A stretch of 19,428 bases of DNA from JBKEDS01 sp047975545 (GTDB lineage Bacteria > Bacteroidota > Bacteroidia > Flavobacteriales > Flavobacteriaceae), in contig JBKEDS010000005.1 in NCBI GenBank assembly GCA_047975545.1, positions 1-19,428 on the forward strand, in the 5' to 3' direction. The notes beneath the pieces were generated by a model. The model had not been told where the DNA came from, made no database searches, and was given only the letters and a program-made list of their open reading frames with translations. Within the stretch, counting starts at the first letter, position 1, and each line of letters opens with the position of its first letter. Of this stretch, positions 1 through 6,247 are shown piece after piece. The position numbers and the translations under genes were made by a program.

Positions 1-29
1 ACTAAAAGCACATTTCAGAAGTAGAATTT

Positions 30-54
30 AAAGAGGGCGTTTGTCCTCTTTTTT
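30..54 (+). terminator. Intrinsic terminator of an upstream gene
   Basis: AAAGAGG (30-36) pairs with CCTCTTT (45-51) across an 8-base loop and runs into a T-rich tail. Frame 1 is open from the window edge to a TAG at 22-24, just before the stem, so this may be the end of a plus-strand gene whose last seven residues would be TKSTFQK. That is too little to identify the gene. Confidence 0.6.
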
Positions 55-107
55 ATTTGAGTTAAAAAAGAATTGAAAAGAGTTAAAAAAAGGGAGGTTT
101 TAGAATT

Positions 108-128
108 ATGGGTACAAATATGGGTACA
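108..128. repeat. Twin ATGGGTACA direct repeat near tRNA-Phe
   Basis: ATGGGTACA occurs at 108-116 and again at 120-128, a 12-base period. Just upstream an A-rich motif, agttaaaaaa, also occurs twice (60-69 and 81-90). No gene is visible in 55-151. Clustered short direct repeats beside the 3' end of a tRNA can be recombinase arm sites at an integration boundary, but no integrase is visible in this window, so the function is open. Confidence 0.3.
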
Positions 129-151
129 TTTCACCTTATTTTAAAGCAATA

Positions 152-190
152 AAAAACGCAACTCGTTTATTATTAGTGAGTTGCGTTTTT
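152..190 (-). terminator. Terminator of tRNA-Phe (bidirectional)
   Basis: A perfect 13-bp inverted repeat, AAAAACGCAACTC (152-164) and GAGTTGCGTTTTT (178-190), encloses a 13-base loop. The flanking A and T runs let it work as an intrinsic terminator in both directions. It lies 7 bases beyond the 3' end of the minus-strand tRNA gene, so its main role is probably to end that transcript. Confidence 0.85.
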
Positions 191-196
191 AAATTG

Positions 197-269
197 TGGT
201 ACCTCCAGGAATCGAACCAGGGACACAAGGATTTTCAGTCCTTTGCTCTACCAACTGAGCTAAGGTACC
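197..269 (-). tRNA. trnF: tRNA-Phe (anticodon GAA)
   Basis: Read on the minus strand the 73 bases fold as a full cloverleaf. The acceptor is GGTACCT/AGGTACC, the D stem GCTC/GAGC, the anticodon stem AAGGA/TCCTT with loop CTGAAAA (anticodon GAA, plus-strand 234-236), the variable loop GTGTC, and the T loop TTCGATT. The discriminator is A and the CCA end is not encoded. One oddity is that the T stem is CCTGG on both sides, so its central pair (51-63) is U-U. The gene has its own promoter and terminator. Confidence 0.97.
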
Positions 270-284
270 TCGCTAAAGCGGTTG

Positions 285-316
285 CAAATATAAATTGTTT
301 TTTCGTATTCGGCAAA
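285..316 (-). promoter_or_regulatory. Bacteroidetes-type promoter of tRNA-Phe
   Basis: On the minus strand TATATTTG (285-292) matches the Bacteroidetes -7 consensus TAnnTTTG exactly. A TTTG at 313-316 stands 20 bases upstream, within the usual spacing of the -33 element. Transcription would start about 8-10 bases before the mature tRNA 5' end at 269. Confidence 0.75.
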
Positions 317-391
317 ATTATTTTGTGAAAAAATTAAAGTTAATGCCAATTTTTTATTGCTCTGGTATTTATGTAACTAACAGGCAATATT

Positions 392-413
392 TAGCTTTGG
401 TTTTGTACTTTTG
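392..413 (+). promoter_or_regulatory. Candidate promoter of the coaX run
   Basis: Two overlapping exact matches to TAnnTTTG are present: TAGCTTTG at 392-399 and TACTTTTG at 406-413. Neither has a clear TTG at the ideal -33 distance. Either would give a very short leader before the ATG at 427, which is common in this phylum. I infer a promoter because coaX heads the gene run. Confidence 0.45.
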
Positions 414-426
414 GCGCTTTGGAATA

Positions 427-1158
427 ATGAACTTAATATTAGACATAGGAAACTCCTTCGCCAAGCTCGCCGTTTACAATGGCGATAGCCTTGTGCTTTG
501 CAATCGTGTAAACAAGACCGACTTATTGCAGCAGGCCAAACAACTCAAGGTGCAGTTTCCATTGGTTAAAAGCGCCATAATAGCTTCGGTAGGAGGCGTG
601 GCCGTTTCTGATTTGGAAACCTTAAAAACAATGTTTAATCTTTTAGAATTAAACGCCTTGGTTAAACTGCCGTTTAAAAACCTTTACGAAACCCCAAGTA
701 CCTTGGGCGTAGACCGAATAGCCTTGGTAAGTGCGGCCGCAACCCAATACCCCGGTAAAAATGTATTGGTTATAGATGCGGGAACTTGTGTAACGTTCGA
801 TTTTATTAATAATGAAGCGGTTTATCTTGGCGGTGCTATTTCGCCCGGGCTACAAATGCGCTACAAGGCCTTAAATACGTTTACCGAAAAATTACCGTTA
901 TTAAACCAAAGCCATCCCGAAGGGTTTATAGGCACAAGTACAAATACATCTATACATGTGGGGGTTGTGCTTGGCATGGCGCACGAATTGGAAGGTGTTA
1001 TACGGCGGTATAAAGAAGAATATAAACATTTAACAGTAATTTTAACAGGCGGCGATGCTAATTTCTTGTCAGAACAATTAAAAAGTAGCATATTTGTCAA
1101 CTCCAATTTTCTTTTAGAGGGATTGAATTTTATATTAAAGTATAATACAAACGAATGA
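427..1158 (+). CDS. coaX: Type III pantothenate kinase CoaX
   Basis: This 243-residue cytosolic enzyme phosphorylates pantothenate with ATP, the first step of coenzyme A synthesis. The ASKHA-fold signatures of the type III family are visible: DIGNSFAKLA at residues 6-15 (phosphate loop), GVDR at 94-97, DAGTCVTFD at 117-125, and GGAISPG at 135-141. Length is typical for the family. The frame stays open up to 295, but I chose the ATG at 427 because DIGN sits six residues into these proteins and the extra stretch reads as unrelated sequence over the promoter region. It overlaps the next gene by four bases (ATGA), which suggests translational coupling. No other pantothenate kinase is in the window. 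Confidence 0.95.
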   Translation: MNLILDIGNSFAKLAVYNGDSLVLCNRVNKTDLLQQAKQLKVQFPLVKSAIIASVGGVAVSDLETLKTMFNLLELNALVKLPFKNLYETPSTLGVDRIALVSAAATQYPGKNVLVIDAGTCVTFDFINNEAVYLGGAISPGLQMRYKALNTFTEKLPLLNQSHPEGFIGTSTNTSIHVGVVLGMAHELEGVIRRYKEEYKHLTVILTGGDANFLSEQLKSSIFVNSNFLLEGLNFILKYNTNE

Positions 1159-2462
1159 TTAAAAAACTTGTATTAGTTTTTCTTGTAGTATTGGCAACGA
1201 AAAGTTACGGACAAGAAGGTATGGCCTCCCCATATTCTTTTTATGGTATCGGAAGCCTTAAATTCAAAGGCACGGTAGAAAACCAAAGCATGGGTGGCAT
1301 TAGTGTTTACATGGACAGCATTCATGTTAATTTAAGAAACCCGGCTTCCTACGCCAGCGAAAATTTAGAATTGTTGAATAAAGAATCCCGACCCGTTAAG
1401 TTTACCGTGGGCGGTAGCTATTCTTCCATAAAACTAAAAAACAACTCGGGTAGCGATAGGGCTTCAACCGGTACTTTCGATTATTTGGCCTTGTCCATCC
1501 CGCTTGGAAAATTTGGTGTGGGCTTTGGGCTTATGCCATATACGTCGGTTGGATATAAGTTGGAAACACTAAACGATAGCGGCAACCCCACAAATTGGTT
1601 TCGGGGCGAAGGCGGTGTAAACAAAACCTTTTTGGCCGTGGGATATCAGGCTTTTAAAGGCTTTAGCATTGGTGCCGATGTGCAATATAACTTTGGTAAT
1701 ATACAAAACAGCACCATAGCATTTAATTACGATGACGATGGTGTGCTAACCCTCTTTCAATCCAAGGAAAGCAACCGTTCCGATTTAAGCGGGCTTAACG
1801 TAAATATAGGGATGTCGTACAAAACCATGATAGCCAATAAACTGGAGTTTGTAACCGCTTTAACCTTTACGCCCGAAAGTAAGCTGGTGTCCAGAAACGA
1901 ACGAGCCATTTCGGTAGTTACCATAGATGCCAGTACGGGAACGGAAATTGATGTAGCAACCACCGATACCGATTTAGAAGCCTTGGGCTTGGCAAAAACC
2001 AATTTAACCATGCCGGCAAGGCTGTCGCTTGGCACGGGTATAGGAAAACCTCACCATTGGTTTTTCGGGATAGAATCGGAATTTCAAAAAACCAGTAACT
2101 TTTCGAATGAACTATATGCAAGTAGCGAAAGCACCTATGTGGATGCCATGACCTTTTCGGCGGGCGGGTTTTATATTCCCGAGTACAACTCGTTTAACAA
2201 CTACTTTAAACGTGTGGTTTACAGGGCAGGTTTTCACTATGGAAACACGGGCTTGGAAATAAAAGACGAATCGATAAAAGAGTTTGGCATATCTTTTGGA
2301 ATGGGATTACCGATAGGAACTTTCTTCTCCAACGCCAATATTGGTGTAGAAGTAGGAAAAAGAGGAACATTGAACAAAAATTTAATACAAGAGAATTTTG
2401 TTAATTTCCAATTAAGTTTATCTTTGAACGATAGATGGTTCCAAAAACGAAAATACGACTAA
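1155..2462 (+). CDS. Putative beta-barrel outer-membrane protein
   Basis: This 435-residue protein opens with a signal peptide (residues 1 to about 19, MIKKLVLVFLVVLATKSYGQ). The rest alternates short amphipathic strands with Gly/Asn/Ser turns and has no long hydrophobic helices, as in an outer-membrane barrel. The segment with MGGISVYMDS and LRNPAS (about residues 45-65) recalls the N-terminal hatch of FadL/OmpP1-type proteins, where a similar NPA turn is found. I do not recognise a precise family, and substrate and function are unknown. It starts inside the coaX stop codon and is followed after 19 bases by the TPR gene, then lptC, so it is probably co-transcribed with envelope-assembly genes. 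That placement suggests a role at the outer membrane, but it is only inference. Confidence 0.8.
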   Translation: MIKKLVLVFLVVLATKSYGQEGMASPYSFYGIGSLKFKGTVENQSMGGISVYMDSIHVNLRNPASYASENLELLNKESRPVKFTVGGSYSSIKLKNNSGSDRASTGTFDYLALSIPLGKFGVGFGLMPYTSVGYKLETLNDSGNPTNWFRGEGGVNKTFLAVGYQAFKGFSIGADVQYNFGNIQNSTIAFNYDDDGVLTLFQSKESNRSDLSGLNVNIGMSYKTMIANKLEFVTALTFTPESKLVSRNERAISVVTIDASTGTEIDVATTDTDLEALGLAKTNLTMPARLSLGTGIGKPHHWFFGIESEFQKTSNFSNELYASSESTYVDAMTFSAGGFYIPEYNSFNNYFKRVVYRAGFHYGNTGLEIKDESIKEFGISFGMGLPIGTFFSNANIGVEVGKRGTLNKNLIQENFVNFQLSLSLNDRWFQKRKYD

Positions 2463-2481
2463 TACGAATAAAACAAAAACC

Positions 2482-3861
2482 ATGAAAACTAAAATTACAT
2501 TTTTATTGGCACTAATTGTTGGGTTTAATTTAAGTTTTGCACAGCAAGATGAAGAACTATTGGCTAAACTGTCCATTTTTCACGAGTATGTAAAATCGGG
2601 AAATTTTGATGCGGCTTACCAACCTTGGATGGAAGTGCGCAACGCCAACCCAAAATTCAACAATGCCATTTATATTGATGGCGAAAAGATTTTGGACCAC
2701 AAAATAGAAAAATCCACAGGCACCGAAAAAGCAGGGTTTGTTAGCGATTTGGCAAAACTTTGGGAACAACGGGCCGAGCATTTTGCCAGCAAAACCCCAA
2801 AAGGCGAATATGCTGCTAAAGCCTGCCAATTATTGTACGATAATAGGGATGTGTTGAACAAAACCGACTTGGAATTGTACGAGTGTTTCGATGCTGCCTA
2901 TAAACTGGACAAAGCTACCTTTACAAACCCAAAAAGTTTGTACACCTACTTTTCTTTAATGGTCGACTTGTACGATGCCGGACAAAAACCCGCCGAGAAT
3001 TTGTTTGACAAATACGACGATATTACCGAAAAAATAGAGGAAGAAGTTAAAAACTACTCCGAAAAGCTAAACCCGATTATCGAAAAAGAAGAAGCCGGAA
3101 CGCCCCTAAGCGGTAAAGAGCCACAGTACAAGAAATTTTACGAAAGCTACCTAAACGCTTACGACCAAATATCGCAAGGCTTGGACAAAAAACTGGGCGA
3201 CAGGGCCAATTGTGCCAACTTAATTCCGTTATACAGAAAGAATTTTGACGCCAATAAAACCAACGCCGTTTGGTTGCAACGTGCCGCAGCTAAAATGAAC
3301 GAGAAGGAATGTACTACCGACCCCTTGTTTTTCGAGTTGGTTAATGCTTACCACGAGCTAAGCCCATCGGCAAATTCGGCCTTTTACTTGGGTATCTTAA
3401 AGGATAAAGATGGCGATACAAATGGAGCCATTGCATTTTACGAGCAAGCCATTAGCTTAGAAACCGATAACTTTAGAAAAGCAAAACTTTACGACAGAAT
3501 TGCCAACAAGCTAAAAGCAAAAGGCAACTATGGCAAAGCCAGAAGTTATTACAGGGAAGAGCTTAAGCTAAACCCCTCAAACGGGCGTCCTTACTTGGCC
3601 ATAGCCCAAATGTATGCCAATAGCGCTAATAGCTGTGGCGATTCAACCTTTAACAAACGGGCCGTTTACTGGTTGGCTGCCGACGAAGCCCGAAAAGCCG
3701 CCAGGGTAGATGCAACTTTAAAAAATTCTGCTCAGCAGTACATTAATAGTTATATGGACAGGGCACCGTCGAAATCCGATGTGTTTACTGCCGGAAACGC
3801 AGGGCAAACCATTAGCATTGGCTGTTGGATTGGCGCCTCGGTAACCGTACCAAGCCTTTAA
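2482..3861 (+). CDS. Secreted TPR-repeat protein
   Basis: This 459-residue protein has a clear signal peptide (residues 1 to about 20, ending in SFA before QQDEE) and should act in the periplasm. The N-terminal part is helical and rich in Lys, Glu and Tyr. Between about residues 295 and 395 there are at least two tetratricopeptide repeats, recognisable by AFYLG...GAIAFYEQAISLE and GNYGKARSYYREELKLNPSN. TPRs usually bind other proteins, so this may be the partner of the barrel encoded 19 bases upstream. Its stop codon overlaps the lptC start (TAATG), which implies translational coupling. The last residues (GQTISIGCWIGASVTVP) are Gly-rich and less hydrophilic. The biochemical function is not known. 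Confidence 0.85.
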   Translation: MKTKITFLLALIVGFNLSFAQQDEELLAKLSIFHEYVKSGNFDAAYQPWMEVRNANPKFNNAIYIDGEKILDHKIEKSTGTEKAGFVSDLAKLWEQRAEHFASKTPKGEYAAKACQLLYDNRDVLNKTDLELYECFDAAYKLDKATFTNPKSLYTYFSLMVDLYDAGQKPAENLFDKYDDITEKIEEEVKNYSEKLNPIIEKEEAGTPLSGKEPQYKKFYESYLNAYDQISQGLDKKLGDRANCANLIPLYRKNFDANKTNAVWLQRAAAKMNEKECTTDPLFFELVNAYHELSPSANSAFYLGILKDKDGDTNGAIAFYEQAISLETDNFRKAKLYDRIANKLKAKGNYGKARSYYREELKLNPSNGRPYLAIAQMYANSANSCGDSTFNKRAVYWLAADEARKAARVDATLKNSAQQYINSYMDRAPSKSDVFTAGNAGQTISIGCWIGASVTVPSL

Positions 3862-4418
3862 TGAAAACACAAGTTTTAAATAAAATATCAAGCATAGTCA
3901 CCGTAATAGCGGTGACTATGTTTTTTTCGTGCAACAGCAACCTAAAGGAGGTTCAGCAATTAGGCATAACCGAAAACGAACCCATTGGCATTGCCAAAAA
4001 CATTAACTTAAAATATACCGATTCCGGGCGTGTAACCGCTAATTTAATAAGCCCAAAAATGTTGGATTACAGCAATAGGAAGTTTCCGTATAGTGAATTT
4101 CCCGAGGGCATAACCTTGTACCTGTACGACGAAAAAAACAACAAAAGTACCGTAGTGTCCGATTACGCCATAGTTTACGACCAAACCAATTTAATCGATT
4201 TACAAAAAAATGTGGTTATAACCACCAAGGATAGCAGCGTGCTAAAAACCGACCAACTGTACTACGAACAAAAAAAAGAATGGCTGTTTACCAATAAGCC
4301 CGTGTATTTTACCACCACCGATTATATTATAAACGGTAACGGTTTCGATTCTAATTCAAAATTCGCAAATGCCGAGGTTATTGAAATTAACGATGGCGTT
4401 ATCGAGGTAGAGGATTAG
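3861..4418 (+). CDS. lptC: LPS export lipoprotein LptC
   Basis: This 185-residue protein fits the LptC family, which links the LptB2FG ABC transporter to the periplasmic bridge that carries lipopolysaccharide to the outer membrane. The N-terminus is lipoprotein-like: a hydrophobic stretch ends in TMFFSCNSN with the lipobox Cys at residue 24. Anchoring by a lipid is usual for Bacteroidetes LptC, whereas the E. coli protein has a transmembrane helix. The remainder carries the family's beta-jellyroll pattern (YTDSGRVTANLISPKMLDY, then YDEKNNKSTVVSDYA and LQKNVVITTKDSSVLKTDQLYYEQ). I chose the ATG at 3861, which overlaps the previous stop and directly precedes the signal peptide, over an upstream ATG at 3825 inside the TPR gene. 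A perfect terminator-like hairpin lies inside its signal-peptide codons. Confidence 0.88.
   Translation: MKTQVLNKISSIVTVIAVTMFFSCNSNLKEVQQLGITENEPIGIAKNINLKYTDSGRVTANLISPKMLDYSNRKFPYSEFPEGITLYLYDEKNNKSTVVSDYAIVYDQTNLIDLQKNVVITTKDSSVLKTDQLYYEQKKEWLFTNKPVYFTTTDYIINGNGFDSNSKFANAEVIEINDGVIEVED
3893..3927 (+). terminator. Intragenic terminator-like hairpin in lptC
   Basis: CATAGTCACCG (3893-3903) and CGGTGACTATG (3910-3920) form a perfect 11-bp stem around a 6-base loop (TAATAG), directly followed by seven T residues. It has every feature of an intrinsic terminator, yet lies within codons 11-23 of lptC. The stem begins 32 bases after the lptC ATG. Formation in the transcript would probably depend on whether ribosomes are translating this stretch. 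Confidence 0.6.
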
Positions 4419-4419
4419 T

Positions 4420-4514
4420 GTTGCAATAATTTATTATGGCGTATAGAGATTGCCTCCTCCGTTGCCGTCGCAATGGCGTCATCGCGAGAAGGAGGCACGA
4501 CGACGAAGCGATCC
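4420..4514. repeat. Dispersed palindromic repeat, family A
   Basis: This intergenic block between lptC and the next gene has nested inverted repeats: GCCTCCT (4452-4458) with AGGAGGC (4490-4496), enclosing TCGCAATG (4468-4475) with CATCGCGA (4480-4487). It is flanked by GAGATTGC-like and GAAGCGATC-like ends. Related sequence recurs at 9547-9607 and at 19137-19190. It is GC-richer than its surroundings and interrupts the otherwise compact operon. The rest of the gap to 4628 contains only the promoter described separately. Confidence 0.7.
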
Positions 4515-4581
4515 CCACACGAAGTTTCAGAGTTGACACGACACAACAATCAAACTTCATCCATAATCTATTCTCTAACCG

Positions 4582-4611
4582 TTAACAATCTAACAACATT
4601 AACTATATTTG
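4582..4611 (+). promoter_or_regulatory. Promoter restarting the run after the repeat
   Basis: TATATTTG at 4604-4611 is an exact TAnnTTTG match. A TTA at 4582-4584, one base off the -33 TTG, lies 19 bases upstream. The start point would be about 10 bases before the ATG at 4629. It would give the small membrane protein and the CorC-like gene a promoter independent of the lptC transcript. Confidence 0.55.
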
Positions 4612-4628
4612 CCAATAAAACCGAAGAC

Positions 4629-4823
4629 ATGAAACTTTCAAAAATATTCCAATACGCCTACCTCGCCTTCGCTGTAATTTTTACCTACGACGGCATAACC
4701 AAATGGAACGCAGACCGAACCGGAGCCTATATGTCGCTTGGTTTGGCGGCCTTGGCTGTTTTTATGTTTTTTTTCAGAAGGCGGTTTTCCAACAAATACC
4801 GTAACGACAACTCTAAACAATGA
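4629..4823 (+). CDS. Small two-helix inner-membrane protein
   Basis: This 64-residue protein has two predicted membrane helices (about residues 6-21 and 33-50), separated by a short polar segment (DGITKWNADRTG), and a basic tail (FRRRFSNKYRN). It overlaps the CorC-like gene by four bases (ATGA), so the two are probably translated together and may act together. I do not recognise a family with known function. The frame is open from 4473, but that extension begins inside the dispersed repeat and would place low-complexity residues before the promoter. The ATG at 4629, right behind a promoter match, is preferred. Confidence 0.75.
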   Translation: MKLSKIFQYAYLAFAVIFTYDGITKWNADRTGAYMSLGLAALAVFMFFFRRRFSNKYRNDNSKQ

Positions 4824-6109
4824 GTACCGCAGTAGTTATCATTATTGTTTCGTTAATACTATCGGCCTTTTTTTCGGGTATGGAAATAGCCTATGTATCC
4901 TCGAACAAAATACATATCGAAATCGAGAAAAAACAAGGCGGTTTACTTTCTAAAATCCTGTCGAAATTAACGGCAAAACCTTCAAAATTTATAGCCACCA
5001 TGCTTATTGGAAACAATATAGCCTTGGTAGTTTACGGATTTTTTATGGGCGATTTGCTGGTAGGCTGGTTTAAAACCCTCGTGCCAACATCGTCGGCGTT
5101 TTTGGATGCCCTGCTAACCGATTTCAGCCTCCTGACCCAAACCATAATATCCACCCTGCTTATTTTAATTACGGCCGAATTTTTGCCCAAGGTGTTTTTC
5201 CAAATTTATTCCAATACCCTGCTAAAAGCCTTGGCATTGCCCGCCTATATATTTTATGTGCTGTTTTCGCTTATTTCGGAATTTGTTATTTGGATATCCG
5301 ATTTTGTGCTAAAACACCTGTTTAAAACCGAGGGCGACCAAATACAATTGGCCTTTACCAAGGTGGAGTTGGGCAATTATATAAGCGAACAAATGGAGTC
5401 GGTCGAGGCGCACGACGAAGTCGATTCCGAAATCCAGATTTTTCAAAATGCCTTGGAGTTTTCCGAGGTCAAGGCCCGCGAGGTTATGGTGCCCCGAACC
5501 GAAATAACCGCCATAGATATTAACGATTCCATAAAAAACCTAAGCGCCCTTTTTACCGAAACGGGCTATACCAAAATTTTGGTTTATAACGATACCATAG
5601 ACGATGTTTTGGGCTACGTGCACTCCTTCGAACTGTTCAAAAAACCAAAAGATATTAAAGCCATGATGCTTCCGGTGGAGTTTGTGCCCGAAACCGTTTT
5701 AGTAAAGGACGTGCTTAACGTACTCATAAAAAAACACAAGAGCATAGCCGTGGTTTTAGATGAATACGGCGGCACATCGGGTGTTATGACCGTTGAGGAT
5801 ATTGTAGAAGAACTTTTTGGCGAAATAGAAGACGAACACGACACGATAGATTTAATTGAAGAAAAAACCGACGACAACACCTTTACGCTTTCGGCACGCC
5901 TGGAGGTCGATTATATTAACGAAACCTACAAGCTGGACCTGCCCGAAGGCGAAAACTACGAAACCCTTGGTGGCCTGATTGTTAACCATACCGAAGGCAT
6001 TCCCGTAACCGACGAAGTAGTTAAGTTCGACAAATTCCAGTTTACCGTTTTGGAGGCCTCCGACCGAAAAATTGAGCTTATCGAGCTTAAAATTATTGAA
6101 GAGGATTAG
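4820..6109 (+). CDS. CNNM/CorC-HlyC family membrane protein
   Basis: This 429-residue protein has the standard three-part layout of the family. A DUF21/CNNM membrane domain covers residues 1 to about 195, with hydrophobic segments near 3-20, 58-80, 106-128 and 138-162. A pair of CBS domains follows, with signatures MVPRTEI (223-229) and DEYGGTSGVMTVEDIVEELFG (314-334). A CorC_HlyC domain closes it (about 350-427, with ETLGGLI at 381-387). Relatives are linked to Mg2+/Co2+ transport or efflux, with CBS domains sensing adenine nucleotides. Old annotations as haemolysin are not supported by function. The flavobacterial gliding protein GldE has the same architecture, but its usual neighbour gldD is absent here, so I do not call it GldE. 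It is the last gene of the compact run; PpiD begins 138 bases later. Confidence 0.9.
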   Translation: MSTAVVIIIVSLILSAFFSGMEIAYVSSNKIHIEIEKKQGGLLSKILSKLTAKPSKFIATMLIGNNIALVVYGFFMGDLLVGWFKTLVPTSSAFLDALLTDFSLLTQTIISTLLILITAEFLPKVFFQIYSNTLLKALALPAYIFYVLFSLISEFVIWISDFVLKHLFKTEGDQIQLAFTKVELGNYISEQMESVEAHDEVDSEIQIFQNALEFSEVKAREVMVPRTEITAIDINDSIKNLSALFTETGYTKILVYNDTIDDVLGYVHSFELFKKPKDIKAMMLPVEFVPETVLVKDVLNVLIKKHKSIAVVLDEYGGTSGVMTVEDIVEELFGEIEDEHDTIDLIEEKTDDNTFTLSARLEVDYINETYKLDLPEGENYETLGGLIVNHTEGIPVTDEVVKFDKFQFTVLEASDRKIELIELKIIEED

Positions 6110-6173
6110 AACTTCGCAATAAAACAGCTAACTCCTTTTATTATTAAACAGAAAATAGTATTTTCGCGCACAT

Positions 6174-6181
6174 TAATTTTG
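6174..6181 (+). promoter_or_regulatory. Possible -7 element for the PpiD-like gene
   Basis: TAATTTTG is an exact TAnnTTTG match, 66 bases before the ATG at 6248, but no clear -33 TTG stands at the right distance. A weaker candidate, TATTTTCG, lies at 6159-6166. The 138-base gap makes a separate promoter likely, although the exact element is uncertain. Confidence 0.35.
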
Positions 6182-6247
6182 TTAAGCACAGACCAATAAA
6201 ACAATTAACCATAAAATTCCGAAAAGGAATAAAAAAATAAACAGCAA

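Noticed and set aside
295..426. In-frame N-terminal extension of coaX
   Set aside because: It begins in the tRNA promoter region and overlaps the coaX promoter candidates. The family starts directly before the DIGN motif, so the ATG at 427 fits.
4473..4628. In-frame extension of the small membrane protein
   Set aside because: It starts inside a dispersed palindromic repeat and lies before a good promoter. The residues look like translated repeat.
4820..6109. GldE gliding-motility protein
   Set aside because: The domain layout is shared, but gldD and other gliding genes are not adjacent, so only the broad family is assigned.
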